A stretch of DNA of 64,000 bases from the NCBI GenBank assembly GCA_913057245.1, contig CAJXNH010000010.1, positions 46,282-110,281 on the forward strand. Direction: 5' to 3'. This stretch comes from an uncultured Phaeodactylibacter sp. (GTDB lineage: Bacteria > Bacteroidota > Bacteroidia > Chitinophagales > Saprospiraceae). Each line of letters begins with the position of its first letter. Positions within the stretch are counted from its first letter, which is position 1. This document shows positions 33,928-42,985 of the stretch, in pieces. The notes beneath the pieces were generated by a model that saw only the letters and a program-made list of their open reading frames with translations, did no database searches and was not told the DNA's origin. The position numbers were made by a program, and so were the translations under genes.

Positions 33928-34608
33928 ATGTCAATTTCCATTCAGATGCAGCTCAACGAAAGGTTGTATCTCAAAAATCCACAGGATACCAAGCTGGGGA
34001 AAAAGATCATTCAGTACAGCATTATCCTGATTGATGAGATTGGGTTTGAGGCTTTTACTTTCAAAAAACTGGCAGAGCGGATCAACTCCACAGAAGCCTC
34101 CGTTTACCGCTACTTTGAGAATAAGCACCGCCTGTTGGTCTACCTGCTGTGCTGGTATTGGGAGTGGATGAAGTTCCACATCGATTACAATACTATGAAT
34201 ATTGAAGACCCGAAGCAGAAACTGAAAATTGCCATCTCCGCTATCGTGGATACCTCCCGCCGAAATACCTCCATTCAGTTTGTGGATGAAGACGTGCTGC
34301 ACCGCATCGTAGTAGCAGAAGCCACCAAGGCATACCACACCAAACAGGTGGACGAAGAAAATAAGGAGGGCTTTTTCCTGACCTACAAAAGCCTGGCCAA
34401 GCGCATCGCAAAAATCATCAAAGAAGTCAATCCCAACTATCCTTACCCCAGGGCACTGGCCAGCACCCTGCTGGAAATGGCGAACAACCACATCTACTTC
34501 GCCCAACACCTGCCCTCCCTCACCGATATTGAAGTGAAGGAGGATGACCTGAGCCAGGTCGAGGAGTTGCTGGAGGACTTCGCCTTTGGGCTTTTGATCA
34601 GAGATTAA
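33928..34608 (+). CDS. TetR/AcrR family transcriptional regulator
   Basis: 226 aa. An N-terminal TetR helix-turn-helix covers about residues 25-75 (IGFEAFTFKKLAERINSTEASVYRYFENKHRLLVYLL), followed by a helical ligand-binding domain. The protein starts 28 bp after the SulP remnant, so that the lost transporter may once have been its target; that is inference. It converges on parC with a 4-bp overlap of stop codons. Confidence 0.88.
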   Translation: MSISIQMQLNERLYLKNPQDTKLGKKIIQYSIILIDEIGFEAFTFKKLAERINSTEASVYRYFENKHRLLVYLLCWYWEWMKFHIDYNTMNIEDPKQKLKIAISAIVDTSRRNTSIQFVDEDVLHRIVVAEATKAYHTKQVDEENKEGFFLTYKSLAKRIAKIIKEVNPNYPYPRALASTLLEMANNHIYFAQHLPSLTDIEVKEDDLSQVEELLEDFAFGLLIRD

Positions 34609-37214
34609 TCAAACATCTTCGTCTGCCCATCGTCTTCCACATCAAAGTTGATGCTGTCCCCCGGCTTGAGTTTTTCCCCACCGCCCTTTGAGGCAGCGGT
34701 TTCCTTTTTCAGGGGGCTTACAGACAGCAAGCGCTGATCGGCGACTTTGTTGCCCATGGCGCGCCAGCCTTTGACGTCAATAAAATCCTCAATGTCGAGC
34801 TCCTGGTCAATTTTCTGGCTGCCCTCTTTGATCTGATATTGGATAGCGGCACCCGGTTCGGGCGTAGCGAACAACAGCTTGCTCTTCTTGTGCTCCGTAA
34901 TGAACAGGAAGCGCTGATTGGTAGAGGTGGTCTCCACCTGAAAGCGCTTGGCAACGGACCAGCCGCGTTCGCCCTCGTAGTAGACTGCGCTGATGACGGC
35001 ATCCGGGTCAAACTTGCCGATGGAAACAATCTCTTTGGGCTCGAATTTTTTATTGAGGTCGAGCTCTATCACTTCGTAAGACCCTTCCTTGTAAATGGCA
35101 AAGAGGTGGTCGCCGGAGTTGAACTCGCCCAGAAGCAGCCCCCGCTCATCGGTATTCAGGCGGCCGCTGACTTCATCCATCCATATTTTGATTGCGCCAA
35201 GCGTTGATTCTCCCTCTTCCTTCAGGGAAACCTTGCGCACGGGGTATTTGGTTACGGTATTGCCTTTGGAGCTCCGCCCTTTGATATCAAGCTCGCTAAA
35301 GTCATAGTCGAAGACTTTATTGCGTGCCCGGCTGCCCTGCGTGAGCTGCACGGTAACGACTTCGGCTTCTCCGTTTGGGTTGGCGGTGAAATACAGCGGT
35401 TTAGACCCTTTCTCCCCGGTAGTCATATCATATTCCCGGTCACGGGTGATCGATTGTACCTGAAAGCGCTTAGCGAATGTCCGCCCGGTCTTGCCGTCTA
35501 CGTATATGGCGTTGTAAGTAGTCCGGTCATCGCCCTTCTTCCAGACGTCGATGTGGATGATATCCTTGCCGGCAAAAACTTTATCTGCAATCCGGGATAC
35601 CTGATATTTACCATCTTTTCGGAAGACGATGATATCCGCGATATCCGAGCATTCACAGACAAATTCGTCTTTCTTCAGGCCGGTGCCGAAGAAGCCCTCC
35701 TTCCGGTCCACATACAGCTTGGCATTTTTGGCCACCACTTCTGTTGCTTCGATGTTCTCAAAGGTGGTGATAATGGTTCGGCGCTCTTTGCCTTTGCCGA
35801 ATTTCTGCAGCAGGTTTTCGTAGTAGGCAATGGCGTAGTCCGTGAGGTTGTCCAGGTGGTGCTGTACCTCTTTGAGCTCCTCTTCCAGCTTTTTGATTTG
35901 CTCCTCGGCTTTGAACGTATTGTATTTGGAAATCCGCTTGATCCGGATTTCGGTCAGGCGCACGAGATCGTCCTCTGTGATGTCCCGCAGGAGTTCCAGC
36001 CGGTCGTCGTTTTTCTTTGGCTTTTCGCCGGGGACACGCACATACTTCCGCAGGCCGCTGTCTACCGCTTCCAGCACGGCCTCCCAGGTTTCGCACTGCT
36101 CGATGTCCCGGTAGATGCGGTTTTCGATGAAGATCTTTTCCAGGCTGGCGAAGTGCAGTTTTTCCAGCAGCTCCGCCTTGCGGATTTCCAGTTCCCGCTT
36201 CAGCAGGGCTTTGGTTTGCTGCGTGCAAATATCCAGGATGTCCTCCACGGTCATGAAGTGAGGCTTGTCCTCAATGATGACACAGGCGTTTGGGGAAATG
36301 GATATTTCACAGTTGGTAAAGGCGTAAAGCGCATCGATGGTGAGGTCAGGAGAAACGCCGCTGCCGAGTTCGACCAGCACTTCCACATGCTCGGCGGTGT
36401 TGTCCACCACCTTTTTGATCTTAATTTTGCCCTTGTCGTTAGCTTTGAGGATGCTGTCAATAAGGGACTGTGTAGTCGTGGCGTAAGGCAGCTCCCGAAT
36501 AGCGAGGGTACTCTTATCCACCGCTTCGATTTTAGCCCTGACTTTAACCCGGCCGCCCCGCTTACCACCCCGGTAGTCCGAAACATCGATCATGCCGCCG
36601 GTCTGGAAATCAGGATAAATTTTGACCTTTTTCCCTTGTAACAACTTGATGGAAGCCTTGATGAGCTCATTGAAGTTGTGGGGCAGGATTTTAGTGGAAA
36701 GCCCCACGGCAATACCATCAGCACCCTGTGCCAGGAGCATGGGGAACTTCATTGGCAGCCCGACCGGTTCCTTCTTCCGACCATCGTAGCTCAGCTGCCA
36801 GTCAGTGGTTTGAGGGTTGAAGGCCACCTCCAGCGCAAACTTGGTCAGGCGTGCCTCAATGTAACGGGGAGCGGCTGCGCTGTCGCCGGTACGCACATCG
36901 CCCCAGTTGCCCTGCGGGTCAATGAGCAGGTCCTTTTGCCCGAGATTGACCAGGGCATCGCCAATGGCAGCATCTCCGTGCGGGTGGTACTGCATGGTCT
37001 GCCCGATGATGTTGGCGACTTTGTGGTAACGCCCGTCGTGCATTTCCCGCATAGCGTGGAGTATCCGCCGCTGTACGGGCTTCAACCCATCAATAATGCC
37101 GGGTACGGCGCGCTCCAGAATAACGTAGGAAGCATAGTCCAGGAAGTAATCCTCATACATCCCCTTGAGGGTGATGATATTTTCCTGACCATTCTGTTCA
37201 GCTGTCTCACTCAT
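34605..37214 (-). CDS. parC: DNA topoisomerase IV subunit A (GyrA/ParC family)
   Basis: 869 aa, cytoplasmic type IIA topoisomerase A subunit. The winged-helix region holds LKPVQRRILHAM, the QYHPHGDAAI motif and the active-site Tyr118 (AAPRYIEARL), followed by the tower and coiled coil. The C-terminal half holds beta-pinwheel-like repeats (e.g. RTFAKRFQVQSI, SVAKRFQVETT). No GyrA-box (QRRGGKG) is visible, which favours ParC over GyrA. The partner parE is not adjacent. Confidence 0.9.
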   Translation of the reverse strand: MSETAEQNGQENIITLKGMYEDYFLDYASYVILERAVPGIIDGLKPVQRRILHAMREMHDGRYHKVANIIGQTMQYHPHGDAAIGDALVNLGQKDLLIDPQGNWGDVRTGDSAAAPRYIEARLTKFALEVAFNPQTTDWQLSYDGRKKEPVGLPMKFPMLLAQGADGIAVGLSTKILPHNFNELIKASIKLLQGKKVKIYPDFQTGGMIDVSDYRGGKRGGRVKVRAKIEAVDKSTLAIRELPYATTTQSLIDSILKANDKGKIKIKKVVDNTAEHVEVLVELGSGVSPDLTIDALYAFTNCEISISPNACVIIEDKPHFMTVEDILDICTQQTKALLKRELEIRKAELLEKLHFASLEKIFIENRIYRDIEQCETWEAVLEAVDSGLRKYVRVPGEKPKKNDDRLELLRDITEDDLVRLTEIRIKRISKYNTFKAEEQIKKLEEELKEVQHHLDNLTDYAIAYYENLLQKFGKGKERRTIITTFENIEATEVVAKNAKLYVDRKEGFFGTGLKKDEFVCECSDIADIIVFRKDGKYQVSRIADKVFAGKDIIHIDVWKKGDDRTTYNAIYVDGKTGRTFAKRFQVQSITRDREYDMTTGEKGSKPLYFTANPNGEAEVVTVQLTQGSRARNKVFDYDFSELDIKGRSSKGNTVTKYPVRKVSLKEEGESTLGAIKIWMDEVSGRLNTDERGLLLGEFNSGDHLFAIYKEGSYEVIELDLNKKFEPKEIVSIGKFDPDAVISAVYYEGERGWSVAKRFQVETTSTNQRFLFITEHKKSKLLFATPEPGAAIQYQIKEGSQKIDQELDIEDFIDVKGWRAMGNKVADQRLLSVSPLKKETAASKGGGEKLKPGDSINFDVEDDGQTKMFD

Positions 37215-37248
37215 ATTTTGGCTGGCTTGTGCCTGTATGTATTTTCCT

Positions 37249-37256
37249 CAAAAGTA
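37249..37256 (-). promoter_or_regulatory. Putative -7 element for parC
   Basis: On the minus strand TACTTTTG matches TAnnTTTG, 35 bp before the parC start, with TTTG-rich sequence about 20 nt further upstream. It sits in a 320-bp gene-free gap to the divergent sigma gene in which I see nothing else. Confidence 0.45.
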
Positions 37257-37534
37257 CAAAAATACCGCCAAAAAAATAAACAAAAAATTTATTAAAAAAC
37301 AGGTTTAAAACAATCTAAGCCTTCACAGGCTTGCAAAAGACGGCAGAAATTGAAGCAACGGGCAGCGAATCCGATTTGCAAAGCGTTTCATCTTATAGGT
37401 TAGCTACACTACGCCTGAATATTTGAAATATACATCATCATCTGCCGCTATTTAGCATAGAAAAGACAAAGCGCACCCGCTTTCCCGGTTGTATCTTTTG
37501 CTGAATTAGGGTAATTTGGGCTAATTGAACATAC

Positions 37535-38083
37535 ATGGATATCGCTTTGCCCTTAGAAAACAATGAGAAAGGCTTAATACAGGCCTGCGTTCGCCGGGAG
37601 CGCTGGGCTCAGAAGGTGCTGTACGAGGAGTACTACAGCCGGATGATGGGCGTATGCCTCCGTTATGCTACCGATGAGGAAGAAGCACTTGATATCCTGC
37701 ACGAAGGGTTCATCAAGGTTTTCCGCCACATCGGCAAGTATAAGCCGGGGACTTCACTTTCTGCATGGATTCGGCGCATTATGGTCAACACGGCGATTGA
37801 TTACTTCCGTAAAAACAGCCGCCGCCGCACCGAGGACATGGACGAGGCGTATGACATCAGTACCAATGACCCGGATGCGATCAGCCGCTGCACGGAGCAG
37901 GAAATACTGGAAGCTATACAGGAGCTTACGCCTTCTTATCGTGCCGTTTTTAATTTATATGTGATCGAAGGGTACGCACACAAGGAAATTGCAGAACTAC
38001 TTGACATAACAGAAAGCACTTCCAGGTCGAACCTGGTAAAAGCTCGGTTAAAACTGAAAGAAATACTGAGCGAACGACTATAA
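37535..38083 (+). CDS. ECF-type RNA polymerase sigma factor
   Basis: 182 aa. Region 2 (AQKVLYEEYYSRMMGVCLRYATDEEEALDILHEGFIKVFRHI) and region 4 (ELTPSYRAVFNLYVIEGYAHKEIAELLDITESTSRSNLVKARLKLKEIL) are complete. The next gene, 5 bp downstream, encodes a membrane-anchored protein whose cytoplasmic part may hold this sigma factor, so the two form an operon and probably a signal pair. Confidence 0.92.
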   Translation: MDIALPLENNEKGLIQACVRRERWAQKVLYEEYYSRMMGVCLRYATDEEEALDILHEGFIKVFRHIGKYKPGTSLSAWIRRIMVNTAIDYFRKNSRRRTEDMDEAYDISTNDPDAISRCTEQEILEAIQELTPSYRAVFNLYVIEGYAHKEIAELLDITESTSRSNLVKARLKLKEILSERL

Positions 38084-38088
38084 AGGAT

Positions 38089-39639
38089 ATGAAGAAAAGA
38101 GAAGATCACCAATTTGATGAACAAATCCGCCAGAAGATGACCCACCTCCGGCCTGAAACCGGTGCGCCAGATTGGTCGGCTTTTGAGGAGCAGCTTGATG
38201 CGGCGGAGGCCCTTGATGCGGGCCCGGCAGAGGCTGACCCGCGTGAGGTGGATGAGGTGATCTTTGCCAAAATGCATCAGTACGAGGTGCCTTATGAGCC
38301 TGCTCACTGGTCCCGTATGGAAGCTAAGCTTAATGAGTGGTTTACCTGGCCGCAGTACGTACTGCGCTACAAGACCATGGAGCTGGCGTTGTTCCTGCTG
38401 CTTTTCATCACCTGCTGGCAGTACCTGCCGAAACTGGGGACACCGGTCGCGGGTAGTCAACCTGCCGGAAGGTCTCTTTACACTGATATACCTACGAATC
38501 ATCCATCCGAAAAAGAAACGCCTGCCAACATACAGGGCGATCCAACAGATGACACCATATCTGCCCCTAACCAATTGGCGGAAGAGCAGGAGCAAACATC
38601 TTTGGAGGCAAACAGGCACGGTAACTCACCAACCGCGAGCACGTTTTCTAAACCTGGCAGTGAAGCAAGTGCTCAGGGTACAACCGGAGCTAACAACCGG
38701 ACCTTGACGCCCTTACCCCTGCTTTCAGATGGAGAGCGTCTGCCAAGCCTTCGCTCTAATACTGTGTCAGAGGCTTCAGAACTGCCGGTCCCTGCCCTTC
38801 TGAACCCTAAAGCTGGCATGGAAAACCCCACATCTGATTTGGCGGCCTCAGCCTTGCTTCCGGGACTGCCCTTTGAAGCCCTGTCAGCGCCTGAAGCGGA
38901 TTTGGGGGATACCAAAGTCAGGCGCCTGAAGAACCGGCCTACCTTACTGGTTGGCATGTTTGGCAGTGCGGACTATAATCATATCCTCGTCCCGGCAAGC
39001 TCCGAAAAGCGATTGACAGAAAGCCTGGAACGGGCAGCAATAGGATATGGTGGTGGCTTGTCACTGAGTGCTGATTTCGGTCGTTTAGAAGTTGAAACGG
39101 GGGCAATCTACGCTGCGCGTTACTACCCGGTGGGAATTGTTTATGTCCGGGGCAGCCTGCTGTCGGGTCTGCGTGGTGATGAGTTGCGCACTACAGAATT
39201 GAATATGGTCAGTATTCCGCTGCATGTTCGTTATGATTACTTCCAACATAACAAATGGCGCGCTTATGTTCTGGGGGGCGGCTCTGTACAGGTCGCTTTC
39301 CAAACTAACTATTACACAGCGGAAGCGCCCCAGTTCGACTTCCTGCCAGCTTTCCCTCCACCGGTGACCGATGGCCCGGGTGATGAATCTGAAATTGACC
39401 GCATCCGGCGTAATGGTCAGGGTTGGCTTGAAGGAGGCAACTTTAAGGATAATGCCTATCTCACGCTCAACTTTGGCTTTGGAGCCGAACGGTACTTCTC
39501 AGAGCGGTGGAGCCTTTTTGTACAGCCGGTTTATCAGCATTCCGTACACTATTTCAAAAACATTGATGGCCTGGGGCCAAACAACGACCGGATTAATTCG
39601 CTGTCAGTCCTGATAGGTACCCGGGTACGCTTGAAGTAG
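38089..39639 (+). CDS. Inner-membrane-anchored protein with C-terminal outer-membrane beta-barrel domain; probable anti-sigma partner
   Basis: 516 aa. The cytoplasmic N-terminus holds two related segments, about 9-37 (FDEQIRQKM...DWSAFEEQLD) and 54-82 (VDEVIFAKM...HWSRMEAKLN). One hydrophobic helix (97-113) follows, then a 170-residue Pro/Ser/Thr/Asn linker, and from about 300 a beta-barrel-like domain of the PorT/OMP_b-brl type with alternating aromatic strands and a terminal strand ending RVRLK. No signal peptide precedes it; the helix is the only export signal. The gene is 5 bp from the sigma gene. I infer an anti-sigma role for the cytoplasmic repeats. Confidence 0.7.
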   Translation: MKKREDHQFDEQIRQKMTHLRPETGAPDWSAFEEQLDAAEALDAGPAEADPREVDEVIFAKMHQYEVPYEPAHWSRMEAKLNEWFTWPQYVLRYKTMELALFLLLFITCWQYLPKLGTPVAGSQPAGRSLYTDIPTNHPSEKETPANIQGDPTDDTISAPNQLAEEQEQTSLEANRHGNSPTASTFSKPGSEASAQGTTGANNRTLTPLPLLSDGERLPSLRSNTVSEASELPVPALLNPKAGMENPTSDLAASALLPGLPFEALSAPEADLGDTKVRRLKNRPTLLVGMFGSADYNHILVPASSEKRLTESLERAAIGYGGGLSLSADFGRLEVETGAIYAARYYPVGIVYVRGSLLSGLRGDELRTTELNMVSIPLHVRYDYFQHNKWRAYVLGGGSVQVAFQTNYYTAEAPQFDFLPAFPPPVTDGPGDESEIDRIRRNGQGWLEGGNFKDNAYLTLNFGFGAERYFSERWSLFVQPVYQHSVHYFKNIDGLGPNNDRINSLSVLIGTRVRLK

Positions 39640-39649
39640 CCAAGCCGCA

Positions 39650-40342
39650 CTAACCTTCTTCCTTCAACCGGAATCCGACCCCGTGGATGTTCTCGATTTT
39701 GAGCTGCGTGTCCTTGCGCAGGTATTTACGAAGTCGGGAAATAAACACATCAAGGCTGCGCCCCAGAAAGTAGTCGTCTTCGCCCCATAATTTTTTTAGG
39801 ATATCGGAGCGCCGAATCACCTGATTGCGTTGCTCCGCGAAAAGCCTGAGCAGGTCTGCCTCCTTTTGCGTAAGCTGCCGCGGCTCTCCATCCCCCTTGA
39901 GCAGTAGATTTTGGTAATCGAACCGGAATTGTCCCAATGCGTATTCCGAAGTACTGTCCGGTAGCGGTATCTGACTGCGCCTCAGAAAAATTTCGACCTT
40001 AAGCAGGAGTTCTTCAATACTGAATGGCTTGGTGATATAGTCATCAGCGCCCAGGCGCAGCCCTTTGAGCCGGTCTTCTTTCAGCGATTTGGCAGTCAGG
40101 AATAAAATCGGGGTGTGGGTGTCCTGCTCGCGGATACGACGAGCAATGGCAAAACCGTCGATGTCCGGCAGCATCACATCCAGAATGTAGAGGTCTATGT
40201 CAGGCGTTTGGGCATCGATCAGGTGCAGGGCTTCCTTTCCGGTCGCACAATGGGTGATCTGATACCCCTGAAGCTCCAGGTTGTCGCGGGTCACAAAGCT
40301 CAGGCTTTCGTCATCTTCAACGTACAGAAGGTGTGCTTTCAT
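39650..40342 (-). CDS. OmpR-family response regulator
   Basis: 230 aa. The receiver has the acidic triad YVEDDE, phospho-acceptor Asp55 (LYILDVMLPD) and Lys in YITKPFSIEE. A C-terminal winged helix follows (LTQKEADLLRLFAEQRNQVIRRSDILKKLWGEDDYFLGRSLDVFISRLRKYL). It lies 15 bp after the sensor kinase gene and is co-transcribed with it; the kinase is its evident partner. Confidence 0.94.
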   Translation of the reverse strand: MKAHLLYVEDDESLSFVTRDNLELQGYQITHCATGKEALHLIDAQTPDIDLYILDVMLPDIDGFAIARRIREQDTHTPILFLTAKSLKEDRLKGLRLGADDYITKPFSIEELLLKVEIFLRRSQIPLPDSTSEYALGQFRFDYQNLLLKGDGEPRQLTQKEADLLRLFAEQRNQVIRRSDILKKLWGEDDYFLGRSLDVFISRLRKYLRKDTQLKIENIHGVGFRLKEEG

Positions 40343-40357
40343 AAATGCAATTGGCTT

Positions 40358-41716
40358 TTAGGCATTGGTCAGCCGGGTGGCAGTCTTGCGAAGATACTTA
40401 GAAAAATAGGTACGAAGTTGATACCACCAGCTTTGGAAGCCTGGCTGCAGAACAGGAATGTGCAAATAAACGCTAGTGCCTTCGCCCGGGGTACTCTCCA
40501 TATCCAGCTGCCAGCCCTGAGCATCACAGATGCTTTTTACATAGTACAGCCCAAGCCCAAAACCTTTGACTTTGTGGACGTTGCCGGTGGGTACGCGATA
40601 AAATTTGCTAAAGATTCGGCTCATATGCTCTTTGGAAATCCCCACACCTTTATCTTCGATCTTAATGGTAACCTGCTGATCGGAGGCATAGGCCGACAGA
40701 CGGATTACCGGCCGTTCGCAGCAGTACTTGATCGCGTTATCAAGCAGGTTGTGGAGGATATTTGTAAAGTGGAGGCGGTCAGCTTCAATATGAATATCTC
40801 CGAGCCGGATGTCGCTTTCCAGCGTGCCGCCCTGCTTTTCTGCCTGTACCGCCGTGCTGTTGACGATGGCATTTAGGGTTTCTGCAACGGGAAACTGCTC
40901 CAGTTTGAGCTCAAAGTTCCCCTGCTCGATCCGGGCCAGCTGCAAGACCTTCTCCACCTGGCTGTTGAGGCGTTTGTTTTGCTCCTTGATGATGGTGGCA
41001 TAGCGCAGCAGGCGCGGGTTGTTTTGCACCTCAGGGGCGTTTTGGAACACATCTGCCGAAATTTTTATGGTGGAAATAGGGGTCTTGAACTCGTGTGTCA
41101 TATTGTTGATAAAGTCCTTCTGCAGCTCAGACAGCCGCTTTTGCCGCAGCATGATATACATGGAGTAGGCGAAAAAGATAAGGACGATGAGCAGGATAGC
41201 AGAGAAGAAAATGGACAGCTGCATTTTGCCTAGCAGATAGCCAGACCGGTTGGGGAATTTAACGCTGAAGTAGTAGGTGAATTTATCGTCCTTGGGCAGG
41301 TCGCCAAGTTCGGTCAGGTCCGTTTGCTTACCAGGATTGAAGCTGCAGTAGTTGCCGTACATCATCTCATTGGTCGTACAATCGTAAACGGCGTATTCAA
41401 AATCGACGTAAAGGGCCAGGCGCTCAAACTCTTTCTGCAGAAAGTACTCCAGATGATCGTCGTCGATTTCGCTATCAATATTGACGACATAGTAGTTGGT
41501 CGTGCGCTGATTGACGATATTGCGGGGCGGCAGATCGCCCCCGCTCAGGTCAGCCAGCCCGCAGGCCGTCCGGTAAAGCGCAAGGCTTGCCTTTTTGCTA
41601 AAGTCTTCCTCATTAATATTCCAGGTATTGATCACCCAGTAGGCTTGCATACCAATGATGCCGGCAATAGCGACAGCCCCTAAAAGGATCACCCGGAAGA
41701 TCAGACTGTTTTTCAT
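40358..41716 (-). CDS. Sensor histidine kinase
   Basis: 452 aa. Two membrane helices (about 8-28 and 167-189) enclose a periplasmic sensor part of about 135 residues that contains four or five Cys. The HisKA H-box MTHEFKTPIS holds His208, and the HATPase domain has LLDNAIKYC, KIEDKGVGI and KGFGLGLYYVKSI. It pairs with the adjacent OmpR-type regulator. The signal sensed is not evident. Confidence 0.94.
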   Translation of the reverse strand: MKNSLIFRVILLGAVAIAGIIGMQAYWVINTWNINEEDFSKKASLALYRTACGLADLSGGDLPPRNIVNQRTTNYYVVNIDSEIDDDHLEYFLQKEFERLALYVDFEYAVYDCTTNEMMYGNYCSFNPGKQTDLTELGDLPKDDKFTYYFSVKFPNRSGYLLGKMQLSIFFSAILLIVLIFFAYSMYIMLRQKRLSELQKDFINNMTHEFKTPISTIKISADVFQNAPEVQNNPRLLRYATIIKEQNKRLNSQVEKVLQLARIEQGNFELKLEQFPVAETLNAIVNSTAVQAEKQGGTLESDIRLGDIHIEADRLHFTNILHNLLDNAIKYCCERPVIRLSAYASDQQVTIKIEDKGVGISKEHMSRIFSKFYRVPTGNVHKVKGFGLGLYYVKSICDAQGWQLDMESTPGEGTSVYLHIPVLQPGFQSWWYQLRTYFSKYLRKTATRLTNA

Positions 41717-41727
41717 GTGAATTCGCT

Positions 41728-41735
41728 CAAATGTA
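41728..41735 (-). promoter_or_regulatory. Putative -7 element for the kinase/regulator operon
   Basis: TACATTTG on the minus strand, 12 bp before the kinase start. Close to the start codon and with no clear -33 TTG, so only suggestive. Confidence 0.35.
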
Positions 41736-41972
41736 ATTCCTTACAAGTTACCGGTCCTCAGGGGTATTGAAAAATGCTTAACAGCTAATTAACAAAATAC
41801 CTGGCTGTAATGGCCGTATTTATTGTTGACAAGGTTCATTTGGGGGCTATAGCAGCAAATGCGGTTTCCCTTTGCACGGAGTATCCGTTAAATCGGCTGG
41901 GACCATCTGCCGGAAAAAAGCATTGAATTTTCCAAACCTGACAAAAGCTATGGATTATTCCGGTTAGTGCGC

Positions 41973-41980
41973 TACATTTG
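41973..41980 (+). promoter_or_regulatory. Putative -7 element for the DUF4271 gene
   Basis: TACATTTG ends 5 bp before the ATG at 41986, so the transcript would be nearly leaderless; this is seen in Bacteroidota. The rest of the 269-bp divergent gap to the kinase shows nothing else. Confidence 0.4.
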
Positions 41981-41985
41981 TAAGG

Positions 41986-42903
41986 ATGGTGAAGCGGCTT
42001 GCCTACATATCGTTTTTTTCTATCCTCGTTTGCCTCATTTTGGTGCAGGCTCTAGGGCGTGCTTTTGCCCAGGCCAATCCCTTTGACCTTACGCCACGGC
42101 TTTCTGTCACGGCGGGTGCCGACACCCAAGGCAGTGTCACAACGGTAACCGGTAACCCCTTCGATATCGTGCCATCCAGCCCCGACGAACAGGCTACTGA
42201 CCGGATGTTACCCCCTCCTGACGCAGGCTTTTCCTCCAAACCCGTGGTGACGATTGACAGCCGCTTCAACCGGGTGGTGTTTATTACGACCGTTGTCAGC
42301 CTGCTGCTGCTTACTGTTTTGATTACGCTTTTCAGAGCGCAGCTGGGCAGGGCCTACCGGGCGTTTCTAAACGATAATTTGCTCAACCAGCTACGGCGGG
42401 AGCGGGAAGGGGGCGGAGGTTTACCGTATTACCTGTTTTACGGGCTCTTTATGCTGTCAGCCGGCTTTTTCGTTTTTCTTCTCACGGAGTATTTTGAGGT
42501 CCCGGTTGCGGAGTCGCCCTGGCGTAGCCTGTTGATGTGCGTGCTGGGCATTACTGTGTTTTGGATGGGTAAACACCTGCTGCTTACCTATATTCGTATG
42601 GTTTTCCCGGTGGAAAAGGAAATCCGGGTCTATAACATGACCATTGTAGTATTCAATCTGATCCTGGGCATTGCCCTGATCATTGGCAACGGGCTTTTTG
42701 CCTACGGGCCTGACAGCCTGAAAATGCCTATACTTTACCTGATTTTAGCAGTCATTGCCGGCGTTTATTTATTCATGTTTTTACGTAGCCTGTTTTCTGC
42801 CGGCCGCTTTCTCTCCTTTCATAAGTTTCACTTTTTGTTGTATATTTGCACCGTTGAAATCGCTCCTGTCCTGATCTTGGTAAAAGGATTAACAACTTCC
42901 TAA
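41986..42903 (+). CDS. DUF4271 domain membrane protein
   Basis: 305 aa. A signal-like N-terminal helix (residues 5-28) is followed by a Pro/Thr/Asp-rich periplasmic part with NPFDLTP and NPFDIVP repeats, then about seven membrane helices (from 95 onward). The helix bundle with FLNDNLLNQL and the terminal LLYICTVEIAPVLILVKGL is typical of DUF4271. In Bacteroidota this gene is usually next to a uroporphyrinogen-III synthase gene, as here; the functional link is unknown. Confidence 0.85.
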   Translation: MVKRLAYISFFSILVCLILVQALGRAFAQANPFDLTPRLSVTAGADTQGSVTTVTGNPFDIVPSSPDEQATDRMLPPPDAGFSSKPVVTIDSRFNRVVFITTVVSLLLLTVLITLFRAQLGRAYRAFLNDNLLNQLRREREGGGGLPYYLFYGLFMLSAGFFVFLLTEYFEVPVAESPWRSLLMCVLGITVFWMGKHLLLTYIRMVFPVEKEIRVYNMTIVVFNLILGIALIIGNGLFAYGPDSLKMPILYLILAVIAGVYLFMFLRSLFSAGRFLSFHKFHFLLYICTVEIAPVLILVKGLTTS

Positions 42904-42985
42904 TTTAAAAACCTCGTTCAGGAACTGTGCTACAGCTTGCTTTAGATCAAACGCACAGTGGGCAAAACCCAAAAATTGTTGTTGC

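Noticed and set aside
35454..36641. Long open frame (395 codons) on the plus strand inside parC
   Set aside because: It is antisense to a clear full-length ParC; the encoded protein is Val/Phe/Leu-rich and matches no family. Antisense frames are expected in GC-balanced coding DNA.
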